From Methanofollis sp. (GTDB lineage: Archaea > Halobacteriota > Methanomicrobia > Methanomicrobiales > Methanofollaceae): 43,571 nucleotides of DNA. Made by a program: the position numbers and the translations under genes. The notes beneath the pieces are model-generated. The model made no database searches. It was not told the DNA's origin and saw only the letters and a program-made list of their open reading frames with translations. Positions 23,905 to 31,966 of this stretch are shown piece by piece; position 1 is the first letter of the stretch, and the number at the start of each line of letters is the position of its first letter. The DNA is taken from assembly GCF_028702905.1 (NCBI RefSeq), contig NZ_JAQVNX010000006.1:1-43571 (forward strand). Reading direction: 5' to 3'.

Positions 23905-24699
23905 CTATGACCTCAGCGCCTGTTCCTTTTCGATCAGGTGACGGGCAAGCATTTTTGGAATAGGGGCCGCCATACAGTGCCAGTTCGGCGTGCCGTTCAC
24001 TTCAAGAACCGTGTAACTCCCATTCTCGACGAGCAGATCGACGCCGCAGTAATCGGCACCGACGGCGTCGGCCGCACCGCCGGCGACCTCCTGCATCTCG
24101 TGATCGATCTCGATCGGCGTCCCGGTCCCTCCCTGGTGAATATTGTGGGTGAGGTGGGCCGACTGCCGGCAGATGGCACCGACGGCCTTTCCTTCGATGA
24201 CGAAGACCCTGAAGTCCCGGTCGTTTTGCACATATTCCTGGAGATAATAGGGGGCTTCGCCGAACTCGTCGGGCGTGGTGACGAGACGGACGTCGATGCC
24301 GTCATAGCCGTAGACCGGTTTGGAGACCGCCTTCCCGTGCCGTGCAAGGAAGTCGGCGGCAAGTTCCCGGGACGCGGTAAAGAGCGTTTCAGGAGAAGGT
24401 ATCCCTTTTTTGAGAAGGAGCGCCGTCGTCTTGACCTTGCTTGCGCAGGTCGCGATTGCGTCGGGCGAGTTGACGACGAGGTTCTCAAGGGCGAGGACAT
24501 CCAGACACTCGAACTGGTGAATGTCCTGCTTCATGCCGCATACCCAGATGAGGTCGCCGGCGATGGACGCCGAGAGGGGATCGATGGCGTCGAGGTCAAG
24601 GAGGGCATATTCCGTTCCCGCCCGTTTGAGTTCAGAGAGCACCGCAGCAGTCGAGTTGTCGTCGTGGGTGTCTGTCGGTTTGGGTACAATGCGAATCAT
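23905..24699 (-). CDS. RimK-type ATP-grasp ligase (MptN/CofF-like)
   Basis: A 264-residue ATP-grasp enzyme of the RimK family, which joins an amino acid (usually glutamate) to a carboxyl group with ATP cleavage. Seen: KGIPSPETLFTASRELAADF, then KPVYGYDGIDVRLV (Lys and Gly-rich ATP loop), YLQEYVQNDRDFRVFVIEGK (adenine-binding linker and metal region), and VLEVNGTPNWHCMAAPI, holding the metal-binding Glu and Asn. In methanogens the group includes MptN (tetrahydromethanopterin to sarcinapterin), CofF (terminal glutamate of F420) and true RimK. I cannot tell these apart from sequence alone. M. jannaschii MptN (MJ0620) lies beside MJ0619, the Tes gene; here a Tes-like gene is 1.7 kb away, which favours MptN somewhat. 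It starts at ATG 24699. Confidence 0.7.
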   Translation of the reverse strand: MIRIVPKPTDTHDDNSTAAVLSELKRAGTEYALLDLDAIDPLSASIAGDLIWVCGMKQDIHQFECLDVLALENLVVNSPDAIATCASKVKTTALLLKKGIPSPETLFTASRELAADFLARHGKAVSKPVYGYDGIDVRLVTTPDEFGEAPYYLQEYVQNDRDFRVFVIEGKAVGAICRQSAHLTHNIHQGGTGTPIEIDHEMQEVAGGAADAVGADYCGVDLLVENGSYTVLEVNGTPNWHCMAAPIPKMLARHLIEKEQALRS

Positions 24700-24774
24700 G
24701 GTCTATCCCCGGTCGGGCGGCGATGTCGGCCGCTCTCAGTAAGAGTAGTCTTGCGGGGGAGGGGATGAAGATAT

Positions 24775-25368
24775 CTATATTTTTTCTCCGCCGATCTCGC
24801 CCAGACTTGCCTCGGCTTTCTCGACTATCAGCTGCATGGCCTGGATCTTCGTCCGGGCAGTGAGTGTTTCTCCTTTTTTCAGGGCGTCTGATGCTTCCTG
24901 GTATAACTTCTCAGCCCTTTCCACCCGCCTTTCCGGTCGCCCCACATCTTCCCCCTTGATCTTGAGAAGGTCGATCTCCTCCCTGACAGCCAGGAGTTCC
25001 CTGAAGATATCATGGAGTTCCATGCCGATATCTGCCGTGGCAGGCAGACCTTCATCTCCGGCATCGAGCATCGCCCTCATCTCGTCGTCAATGTCGGTGA
25101 CCCTCTCGGCGACGAGGAGGGCAAGCGGTGTCGCCTCTCCTGTCGTAAGCCCCTGGCCCTGGAAGGAAACCTCGAGGTCGGGGCCGGAGAGCCTCACCGC
25201 GATCTGCCCCTTTTCCTCCCCACAACTGATGGTCATTGGCGAACGGGCCTTCTCCCTCTCGAAGAGCACACTGATGCCGTTCGATTCCAGATCTTCGGCA
25301 AGGCGATCCAGGAAAGTGGAATAGGCGCCGGCAAGGCCCCGGGCGTAGTGGATATATGATATGGACAT
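24775..25368 (-). CDS. Hypothetical protein, unknown family
   Basis: I do not recognise this 197-residue protein. It starts MSISYIHYARGLAGAYSTFL. The first 100 residues are alpha/beta, with SPMTISCGEEKGQIAVRLSG and EVSFQGQGLTTGEATPLALL; the second half is charged and helical (IFRELLAVREEIDLLKIKGE; then KLYQEASDALKKGETLTART), compatible with a coiled coil or TPR-like helices. There is no signal peptide or membrane segment. It lies between the ATP-grasp gene on the same strand (76-bp gap) and the divergent alanine dehydrogenase gene. Codon use is like its neighbours. Confidence 0.55.
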   Translation of the reverse strand: MSISYIHYARGLAGAYSTFLDRLAEDLESNGISVLFEREKARSPMTISCGEEKGQIAVRLSGPDLEVSFQGQGLTTGEATPLALLVAERVTDIDDEMRAMLDAGDEGLPATADIGMELHDIFRELLAVREEIDLLKIKGEDVGRPERRVERAEKLYQEASDALKKGETLTARTKIQAMQLIVEKAEASLGEIGGEKI

Positions 25369-25491
25369 CCCCCGATCCTAAAATATCCCTTTAGGTGATA
25401 AGCGTTCCGCCTGCGGTCTGTCATCGCCATTCAGGCACAGGAGGTGGAGGGCCGCACAAGGGTTTTATCCCGGCGGATCGATGTGCCGGCC

Positions 25492-26427
25492 ATGCGCTAC
25501 TATCCTGCAGGAACAGATCTCCCCTCACCACACGAAGTCAACCTGGCCGTCGAGGAGGCGTTCAGGGAATACGGGGAGGGGCGGGTTCAGATGCCGCCGA
25601 AGATCTATGTGACCTTTGAAAAGGGGGATTTCAGGACGATGCCCGCGTACCTGCCGGGCATCGGTATGGCGGGCGTCAAAATTGTCAATGTCCACCCGGA
25701 AAACCCGAAGATCGGGTTGCCGACAGTGATGGCCCTCACGGTCATCCTCGACCCCGCCACAGGCATGCCTGAAGCAATCTTGAATGCCACGGCCCTCACC
25801 GACCTGCGGACAGGTGCGGCCGGTGCCCTTGCCGCACGCTACCTCTCCCCGAAACGCCGGATCGTTCTCGGCGTCATCGGGAGCGGGAGACAGGCCGCGG
25901 CCCAGGTGAACGCAATCGCCGACGTCCTGGAGATCACGGAGGTCAGGGTCTGGAGCAGGACCCCTGCGAATGCGGAGGCCTTCTGCCGCCGGTGCGAGGG
26001 CCATGCCTGCGACGCCGTCTCCCTGGAAAAGGCCTGCGACGCCGACGTCATCGTCACGACGACGCCGGTCAGGACGCCGATCATCAGGTCTGAATGGGTC
26101 CATGAGGGGACGCACATCAATGCCATCGGTGCCGACGCACCCGGCAAGGAAGAACTCGACCCGGCTATCCTCCTCCGCTCACGCGTCTTCGTGGACGATC
26201 CTGCACAGGCCTTTCATTCAGGCGAGATCAATGTGCCGGTCTCTTCCGGACTCTTCACCGCAGAGATGATTGCGGGCACTCTCGGGGACATTGTCTGCGG
26301 GAGAAAAAAAAGGGAGAAAAGAGATGAGATTACGCTCTTTGACTCGACCGGCCTTGCGGTCCAGGACCTTGCCATAGCGGCCCTGGTGATGAAGAAGGGG
26401 GACGGGATTGCCCTGCCCTTCCCCTGA
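25492..26427 (+). CDS. Alanine dehydrogenase, ornithine cyclodeaminase family
   Basis: From ATG 25492 the product is 311 residues and belongs to the ornithine cyclodeaminase/mu-crystallin family, to which archaeal NAD-dependent alanine dehydrogenase (AF1665 type) also belongs. The catalytic Lys is in AGVKIVNVHPENP, the NAD fold carries VLGVIGSGRQAAAQVNAIAD, and INAIGADAPGKEELDP is the conserved late motif. Alanine dehydrogenase interconverts alanine and pyruvate with ammonia; ornithine cyclodeaminase is the chief alternative. An ORF extension to GTG 25444 exists, but TTTTATCC near 25463-25470 lies about 25 nt before 25492, suggesting a leaderless start. The 3' end meets the convergent Tes-like gene with one base between them. 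Confidence 0.75.
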   Translation: MRYYPAGTDLPSPHEVNLAVEEAFREYGEGRVQMPPKIYVTFEKGDFRTMPAYLPGIGMAGVKIVNVHPENPKIGLPTVMALTVILDPATGMPEAILNATALTDLRTGAAGALAARYLSPKRRIVLGVIGSGRQAAAQVNAIADVLEITEVRVWSRTPANAEAFCRRCEGHACDAVSLEKACDADVIVTTTPVRTPIIRSEWVHEGTHINAIGADAPGKEELDPAILLRSRVFVDDPAQAFHSGEINVPVSSGLFTAEMIAGTLGDIVCGRKKREKRDEITLFDSTGLAVQDLAIAALVMKKGDGIALPFP

Positions 26428-26428
26428 T

Positions 26429-27901
26429 TCACTCCTCTTTCGGGAGGGGCCGGGCAAACTTCTTCCAGACCTCCTCCCTGTACACCGGCCCCGAGTTGTA
26501 GGTGCAGAAGGGGATCAGTCTGCCGTCTGGCGTGGCATAGTGGATGCAGCAGCGCTGGACACGGCTGATGTCGTAGTTGTAGTTGTCCATGAAGTGCATC
26601 GTGCCGATGAAAAGCGCGTTCCAGTGGAAGTCCCGCAGGGCGTCGAAATTCTGCGAAACGAGCGTTTTCCCGAGGAGCGTCCAGAACTGTGTCGCACCGC
26701 CGTGTTCGCCGTTCGATGCGGAGACGCTCATGTCCCTGACGCCCTCGATGAGCGCCCGGTACTTGTTGATGGTCCCGCCGTCCTTCAGCCTGTCGGTCAT
26801 CGTCCTGATGGCCTCGAAGAACCCGTCGACGTCGACCATCTCGTTGATCGGGACAAGTCCTTCCTCAGTCACGAAGACATAGGTCGCGGCGCCGCAGTGC
26901 TGGTGGGTGGTGAACCTGACCTGCGGTTTTCCGGTGTACGTCTCGACGAGGTCAGAGATCGGGACGACGCAGGGGACAGGGTAGAGGTAACTCTTCTTGA
27001 TGATGCCGCCGGTCTGCTCCTCTATCTTCTCGGCAAGGTCGGGGATGGTGATCCGCTCTCTTTTGATGTCGTCCTCGCTTGCGGCACCGGTGAAGGCCAC
27101 CGGCTGGAAGTTGACGCCACGCACGACCTGCACGCGGTCTGCGGCAAACCTGAGGATTGCACCGATCTCATGGTCGTTTCTCCCATTGATGATCGTCGGG
27201 ACGAGCACGACGCCGAGGCCGACCTTTGCGCAGTTTTTCACGGCATTCAGGCTTGCCTGAAGGATCGGGTTCGTTTCCAGGGTGATGCCGTCGAAGTGCA
27301 GATAGACTGTGCTCAGGCCGGCGTCCCTGAGTCCCTGTGCATATGCAGGATCCATTGCGATCTTGATCCCATTCGTTGCGATCTGGACCTGTGAGAACCC
27401 GAGTTCCTTTGCCTTTCTGATGATATCGAAGAGGTCGTCGCGCATCGTCGGTTCGCCGCCAGAAAACTGGACGGCCGGCGTGGGAACCGGCTTTTCGCTC
27501 TTGAGCATCTTCATCATCTCGACGACCTCGTCGAAGGACGGTTCATAGATAAACCCGCATGCCTGAGCATTGGCGAAACAGAAGTCGCAGTGGAGGTTGC
27601 ACCGGTTTGTCAGGTCGATATTGGCAAGAAGAGTGGTCGACCTATGGCCTGAGCATATCCCGCAATTTGCCGGGCAGGTGTCGGGTACGGTCTCTTTCTG
27701 GGGGTTGGAGACACCGTTTCCCATCTCCTCGAATGCATCGAACCGCCTGTACATCTCTGCATCCGACCAGTAGAGGTGTTTCGCCTCTCCATGCTCCGGG
27801 CAGGTACGGGAGATCCAGACCTTCCCGTCCTCCTCGCAAATGTCTGCGTCAAGCACCATTTTGCAAACGGGGCAAAGACTCTTGGTTTTTTTCAGAAGCA
27901 T
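26429..27901 (-). CDS. tes: Tetraether lipid synthase, radical SAM (Tes-like)
   Basis: A 490-residue radical SAM protein of the MJ0619 type. It has an N-terminal zinc-like part (C10, C13 of CPVC; C34 of CPEHG), more cysteines at 76, 80 and 83 (CPANCGIC), the radical SAM cluster CX3CX2C at Cys101, 105, 108 (TNRCNLHCDFCF), QFSGGEPTMRDD, and a C-terminal CCIHYATPDGRLIPFC for an additional cluster. MJ0619 was first proposed in methanopterin methylation and later shown to join two archaeol chains into GDGT membrane lipids (Tes); the latter role is preferred. The gene is divergent from carS, also a lipid gene, which supports this. ATG 27901 has GGTGGATGAG about 6 nt ahead. Confidence 0.85.
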   Translation of the reverse strand: MLLKKTKSLCPVCKMVLDADICEEDGKVWISRTCPEHGEAKHLYWSDAEMYRRFDAFEEMGNGVSNPQKETVPDTCPANCGICSGHRSTTLLANIDLTNRCNLHCDFCFANAQACGFIYEPSFDEVVEMMKMLKSEKPVPTPAVQFSGGEPTMRDDLFDIIRKAKELGFSQVQIATNGIKIAMDPAYAQGLRDAGLSTVYLHFDGITLETNPILQASLNAVKNCAKVGLGVVLVPTIINGRNDHEIGAILRFAADRVQVVRGVNFQPVAFTGAASEDDIKRERITIPDLAEKIEEQTGGIIKKSYLYPVPCVVPISDLVETYTGKPQVRFTTHQHCGAATYVFVTEEGLVPINEMVDVDGFFEAIRTMTDRLKDGGTINKYRALIEGVRDMSVSASNGEHGGATQFWTLLGKTLVSQNFDALRDFHWNALFIGTMHFMDNYNYDISRVQRCCIHYATPDGRLIPFCTYNSGPVYREEVWKKFARPLPKEE

Positions 27902-28013
27902 ATCTCATCCACCGGCATATCTTTACAATAGCGTTTCATATATTGGTTACCTGTGCTATACAGTGATGACACAATGTTTAGAGCGAATTGAGATTTAAAC
28001 TTAAGTAGAAATT

Positions 28014-28577
28014 GTGGGGAGAATAATTATTATTATCGATTCGATTATATCCGGTCTGATCGTGGCGATCTGGGTGATGCTGCCGGCCTATGTGCCTAAC
28101 TCGGCCGCCGCCGCCCTCGGAGGCGGTGCACCCGTGGACATGGGGAAGACCTGGAGCGACGGCCGCAGGGTCCTTGGCGACGGCAAGACCTGGCGGGGTT
28201 TTATCCTCGGCGTCGCATGCGGTGTCGCCGTGGGTATCGTCCAGATTGCGGCGAGGGACACCTTCGGGCTCACCTCTCTCCCCGAGCATACGCTCATAAC
28301 GGTGTGCCTCCTTGCCTTCGGGGCGCTTCTTGGCGATATGGTAAAGAGTTTTATCAAAAGGCGGCTTGGAAAGGAGAGCGGAGAGCAATGGCTCATCGCC
28401 GATCAGTATGACCTCGTTGCCGGATCTCTCGGTCTCTTGCTTGTCTTCCAGTACGGCTGGGTCATGGAGAATGTGACTCTCGGGGTCTTTGTCTGGATTC
28501 TCATCCTCACGCCCCTCCTCCACCGTGCTGCAAACATCATCGGATATCTCATCGGAGTGAAGAAAGTACCATGGTAA
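28014..28577 (+). CDS. carS: CDP-archaeol synthase
   Basis: CarS activates digeranylgeranylglyceryl phosphate with CTP, the branch point to archaeal polar lipids. The 187-residue membrane protein has about five hydrophobic segments (6-24, 62-82, 92-112, 132-150, 152-172) and the family motif around WSDGRRVLGDGKTWRGFILG, with GDGKTWRG the most conserved stretch, and LLGDMVKSFIKRRLG later. The start is GTG at 28014; other in-frame starts nearby are worse. A TTTAAACTTA element at about 27992-28001 fits an archaeal promoter with little or no leader. The end overlaps the pyrE ATG by 7 bp, so carS is the first gene of a run with pyrE, purD and argF. Confidence 0.92.
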   Translation: MGRIIIIIDSIISGLIVAIWVMLPAYVPNSAAAALGGGAPVDMGKTWSDGRRVLGDGKTWRGFILGVACGVAVGIVQIAARDTFGLTSLPEHTLITVCLLAFGALLGDMVKSFIKRRLGKESGEQWLIADQYDLVAGSLGLLLVFQYGWVMENVTLGVFVWILILTPLLHRAANIIGYLIGVKKVPW

Positions 28578-29083
28578 AGGAAATTGCAGAACTGCTCAAA
28601 GATCACGGGGCCATTGAGATCGGGGACTTTGTCCTGGCGTCCGGGGCGCGGAGTTCGTATTATCTCGACATCAAGACGGCGATCACCGACCCCGCTCTCC
28701 TCCGCCGGATAGGCGAGGCATTTGCAGAGGGGTTCATGTTCGATGTCGTCGCAGGCGTTGCGGTGGGTGCGGTGCCCCTTGCGGTCGCCACCTCGCTTGT
28801 ATCGGGAAAACCGTACGCCATCATCAGGAAGGAGCAGAAGGACCACGGCAAGAGCGACCTCGTCATCGGCGACGTGAAGGGGAAGGCAGTCCTCCTTGTC
28901 GAGGACGTCACCACGTCAGGGGGGTCCGCGCTCTTCGGGGTCAGGGTGCTCAGGGATGCAGGGGCGCGGGTCGTTGCCGTGGCCTCGGTCGTGGACCGGG
29001 AGAGCGGGGCGTCCGATACTTTTGCACGGGAGGGGGTGCCCCTCGTCCCGTTGACGACGGCCTCAGAGATGATGAACCTGTAA
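28571..29083 (+). CDS. pyrE: Orotate phosphoribosyltransferase
   Basis: PyrE joins orotate and PRPP to make OMP. The 170-residue protein carries the PRPP loop VLLVEDVTTSGGSA (107-120), the catalytic-loop Lys/His stretch RKEQKDHGKSD (86-96) and SSYYLDIKTAITDP, the orotate-contacting start. It overlaps carS by 7 bp and precedes purD by about 25 bp. PyrC is about 7 kb upstream in a different transcription unit, so pyrimidine genes are scattered here. Confidence 0.93.
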   Translation: MVKEIAELLKDHGAIEIGDFVLASGARSSYYLDIKTAITDPALLRRIGEAFAEGFMFDVVAGVAVGAVPLAVATSLVSGKPYAIIRKEQKDHGKSDLVIGDVKGKAVLLVEDVTTSGGSALFGVRVLRDAGARVVAVASVVDRESGASDTFAREGVPLVPLTTASEMMNL

Positions 29084-29107
29084 TCATTTATGGGGGAGAG
29101 GCATATA

Positions 29108-30403
29108 ATGATGGACATGAAGATTCTTGTTGTGGGCGGTGGCGGCCGGGAGCACGCGATTGCACGGGCCCTATCCTGCAACAGTGGTGTAAAACTCTAT
29201 ACGGCAATGGCCCGGCACAACCCTGGCATTGCGTCTCTCTCTGAGGGCGTTCTCCTCGAAAAAGAGACCAATGTAGGGGCTGTCGCGGATTTTGCAAAGA
29301 AGAGCGGTGTCGACTTTGCCATCATCGGGCCCGAGGCACCACTCGAGGCCGGCATTGCCGACACCCTCCAGGAACAGGGTGTCCCCTGCGTCGGACCGAC
29401 GCGGATGGCGGCACGGCTTGAAACGGACAAGGCGTTCTGCCGTAACATGATGGAGAAGCACGGCATCGCCGGGTGTCCGCACTACCGCGTCTTTCAGGAC
29501 CCCGGGGAGGCCTGCGAGTACATCGACGCCTATGACGGCGACCTTGTGGTCAAACCGATCGGTCTGACCGGTGGAAAAGGGGTCAAGGTCATGGGCGAGC
29601 AGGTGGACCGTGAGGGTGCGAAGAAATATGCCCGCACTCTCCACGGCGTCGTCGTCCTTGAGGAACGGCTTATCGGCGAGGAGTTCACCCTCCAGGCCTT
29701 TGTCGACGGGAACCACCTGGTGCCGATGCCCCTTGTGCAGGACCACAAGAGGGCGTACGAAGGGGATAGCGGCCCGAATACCGGGGGAATGGGGACGTAC
29801 TCCCTTGAGGATCATCTCCTGCCCTTTGTGACGCCGTCAGACTACCGCGACGCCCTTGAGATCATGCGGAACGCCGTTGCGGCGATGATCGCCGAGGGCC
29901 AGCCGTACCGCGGCATTCTCTACGGTCAGTTCATGAACACGCGGGACGGCCCGAAGGTCGTGGAGTTCAACTCGCGCTTCGGCGACCCCGAGGCGATGAA
30001 TGTCCTCTCTCTCATCAGGAGCGACTTTGCCGAGGTCCTCTGCCGGATCATCGACGGGACGCTCTCGCCCGCTCATGTGGACTTCGCAAAGCAGGCGACG
30101 GTCTGCAAGTACCTCGTGCCTCAGGGTTATCCTGACACACCGGTCGCCGGAGCGCCGATCGAGGTCGGGGACTATGGCGACGCCCTGCTGTACTATGCGA
30201 ATGTCGGCGAAAAGGACGGGAAGCTGACGACCCTCACTTCACGGACGATGGCCTTCGTCGGGCTCGGCGACAGCCTTGAAGAGGCCGAGGCAAAGGCCGA
30301 AAAGGCGGCGGCGGCGGTGAAAGGCGGCGTGTGGTACAGACACGATATCGGCAAGACCTCCCTCCTCGACAGGAGGATTGCACATATGAAGGGGATACGA
30401 TGA
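29108..30403 (+). CDS. purD: Phosphoribosylamine-glycine ligase
   Basis: PurD (GAR synthetase) joins phosphoribosylamine and glycine with ATP in purine synthesis. From ATG 29108 the protein is 431 residues: N domain [19 protein letters not shown], then [14 protein letters not shown], the ATP-grasp domain with [24 protein letters not shown] and [20 protein letters not shown] (metal-binding Glu/Asn), and a C-terminal domain with a [12 protein letters not shown] tail. A GGGGGAGAGG sequence lies 8 nt before 29108; ATGs at 29111 and 29117 are alternatives, and an ATG at 29090 would bury that ribosome site. It ends in ATGA overlap with argF, indicating coupled translation. Confidence 0.93.
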   Translation: MMDMKILVVGGGGREHAIARALSCNSGVKLYTAMARHNPGIASLSEGVLLEKETNVGAVADFAKKSGVDFAIIGPEAPLEAGIADTLQEQGVPCVGPTRMAARLETDKAFCRNMMEKHGIAGCPHYRVFQDPGEACEYIDAYDGDLVVKPIGLTGGKGVKVMGEQVDREGAKKYARTLHGVVVLEERLIGEEFTLQAFVDGNHLVPMPLVQDHKRAYEGDSGPNTGGMGTYSLEDHLLPFVTPSDYRDALEIMRNAVAAMIAEGQPYRGILYGQFMNTRDGPKVVEFNSRFGDPEAMNVLSLIRSDFAEVLCRIIDGTLSPAHVDFAKQATVCKYLVPQGYPDTPVAGAPIEVGDYGDALLYYANVGEKDGKLTTLTSRTMAFVGLGDSLEEAEAKAEKAAAAVKGGVWYRHDIGKTSLLDRRIAHMKGIR

Positions 30404-31308
30404 AGAAGGATTTTCTGACGCTTCTTGACGCGGACGCCACCGAGATAGAGGAGATCCTCGACGAGGCCGAGAGGCTCAAGGCGCTCAGGGCAGAGGGAAC
30501 TCCTCATACCCTTCTGGCCGGGAAGAGCCTTGCCATGATCTTCGAGAAGGCCTCGACGCGGACGCGTGTCTCTTTCGAGGCAGGGATGCACGACCTCGGG
30601 GGCCATGCCCTCTTCCTCAACCCCCACGACCTCCAGCTCGGCCGGGGCGAAATGCTCAGGGACACGGCGCGTGTGCTCTCCAGGTATGTCTCGGCCATCA
30701 TGATCCGGGCCTACAAGCACAGCACCCTCGAAGAGTTCGCGAAGTATTCGTCGGTGCCGGTCATCAACGGCCTCTCCGATATCGCACACCCCTGCCAGGT
30801 GCTTGCCGACCTCCTGACCTTGCGCGAGCGCTTCTCCTCCCTGGACGGACTGAGGCTTGCATGGATCGGGGACGGGAACAATGTCTGCAACTCGATGCTC
30901 CTTGCCGCGGCCTATACGGGTATGGAACTGAGGATCGCATGTCCTTCGGGATATAACCCCGACGCCGGGATCCTGGAGGAGGCCAGGGTGCGGGGTGCGA
31001 AGGTTGCATTCTTCTCCACGCCTGAAGAGGCGGCAGAGGACGCACACGCCCTTTACACCGACGTATGGGTCTCGATGGGCAACGAGGCCGAACGGGAAGA
31101 GCGTCTCAGGGCCTTCCAGGGCTATACGATCACCTCCGGCGTCGTGGCGCGTGCCGAACCCGACGCCGTGGTGATGCACTGCCTGCCCGCCCACCGCGGC
31201 GAGGAGATCGCCGAAGATGTGCTGGAAGGGCCGCAGAGCATTGTCTGGGACCAGGCCGAGAACCGTCTCCACGCCCAGAAGGCGCTTCTCGTCAAACTGA
31301 TCCGGTGA
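30400..31308 (+). CDS. argF: Ornithine carbamoyltransferase
   Basis: ArgF makes citrulline from ornithine and carbamoyl phosphate. From ATG 30400 the 302-residue enzyme contains the carbamoyl-phosphate motif STRTR (52-56), [24 protein letters not shown] in the ornithine domain, and [17 protein letters not shown] with the reactive Cys. The length and motifs are full. The gene overlaps purD by 4 bp (ATGA) and closes the carS-pyrE-purD-argF run. A strong hairpin and T-rich tract follow. Carbamoyl phosphate also feeds pyrimidine synthesis, which may explain its company with pyrE. Confidence 0.95.
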   Translation: MKKDFLTLLDADATEIEEILDEAERLKALRAEGTPHTLLAGKSLAMIFEKASTRTRVSFEAGMHDLGGHALFLNPHDLQLGRGEMLRDTARVLSRYVSAIMIRAYKHSTLEEFAKYSSVPVINGLSDIAHPCQVLADLLTLRERFSSLDGLRLAWIGDGNNVCNSMLLAAAYTGMELRIACPSGYNPDAGILEEARVRGAKVAFFSTPEEAAEDAHALYTDVWVSMGNEAEREERLRAFQGYTITSGVVARAEPDAVVMHCLPAHRGEEIAEDVLEGPQSIVWDQAENRLHAQKALLVKLIR

Positions 31309-31312
31309 ACGG

Positions 31313-31350
31313 GGTCGCACCTCAGGTGCGACCGCGTTTTATCTTTTTTA
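31313..31350 (+). terminator. Hairpin-plus-T terminator after argF
   Basis: A perfect 9-bp stem GGTCGCACC/GGTGCGACC with a 3-nt loop TCA begins 5 bp after the argF stop and is followed by TTTT and TTTTTT runs. It is the clearest terminator in the window and ends the carS-argF operon. Confidence 0.7.
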
Positions 31351-31378
31351 AGTCAAAGATTTTCTCGACTGTTTTTAG

Positions 31379-31588
31379 GGTAGGCGGTTGAGCGGCATCC
31401 TCCACTGGGGGGCTGCCGCCCCCCAGACCCCCGCTATTAGGATAGGGGTGGAGAGCAGCCTCCTCTTCAAAATGCAGGGCTTACCCATTCGAAGCCCAAT
31501 CCTGAGCGGGGACGAACGGAGTGAGCACAAGAAAATCTCTGATTTTCGGCGTAGTCCCCCGGCCTGTGTTCAGGGGAAGGCGATGAAT
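31379..31588 (+). repeat. Dispersed GC-rich repeat, copy R3
   Basis: The block order of R1 returns: GGCGGTTGAGCGGCATCC, a hairpin with arms CTGGGGGGC/GCCCCCCAG (loop TGCC), AGGATAGGGGTGGAGAGCA, CCAATCCTGAGCGGGG, GTAGTCCCCCGG and GGGGAAGGCGATGAATCAG. Compared with R1 (CCGGGGGGC/GCCCCCCGG) the first stem shows a paired C-to-T and G-to-A change that keeps pairing. The second hairpin's loop contains ACGAACGGAGTGAGCA and the module GAAAATC-TCT-GATTTTC (31531-31547). The remaining bases to 31708 contain nothing recognisable. Confidence 0.75.
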
Positions 31589-31708
31589 CAGAAGGATACT
31601 TTGATCTGAACATGAGAATATCTCCCCGTCCCGATTTTCCCGATCAAGCGGACCTCTGACCCCCCCTGAAACGCAGGTTTTCGAGCAGGCGCCTTCTGCT
31701 CTTCCTGC

Positions 31709-31718
31709 AAAAAAAAAA
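31709..31718 (-). terminator. T-tract terminator after the mmp14 pair
   Basis: Ten T on the minus strand lie 3 bp after the stop of the small gene downstream of mmp14. Confidence 0.6.
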
Positions 31719-31721
31719 GAA

Positions 31722-31958
31722 TTAGTCGGAGCCGATGAAATCCTTGACCTGTGCTACCATGTCCTTTTCCGCTTTCTGGAGAACGTCCATCTTGCCGCGG
31801 AAGGCAAGGAGGTTTCGCATGTCGCCGTCCATGTTTGCAAAGGAGAGCCTTTGCGGGCTGTCAACCAGTTCGACGTCGTACTTGCCGATGATATCCCGGA
31901 TCACGCTTCTCGGGACACCTGGCGGGATGACCAGATCATAGAGTTCTTCTTCTGCCAT
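31722..31958 (-). CDS. Small protein downstream of mmp14
   Basis: A 78-residue soluble protein starting MAEEELYDLVIPPGVPRSVI, followed by RDIIGKYDVELVDSPQRLSF and a helical second half (KMDVLQKAEKDMVAQVKDF). I do not recognise the family. The frame extends upstream to 32060, but that part overlaps mmp14 in another frame; ATG 31958 sits 8 bp after the mmp14 stop and is preceded by a ribosome-site-like GTGAGG, so this start is preferred. The tight spacing suggests it works with marker 14, possibly as a small subunit or regulator; this is inference. Confidence 0.65.
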   Translation of the reverse strand: MAEEELYDLVIPPGVPRSVIRDIIGKYDVELVDSPQRLSFANMDGDMRNLLAFRGKMDVLQKAEKDMVAQVKDFIGSD

Positions 31959-31966
31959 GGGATTCC

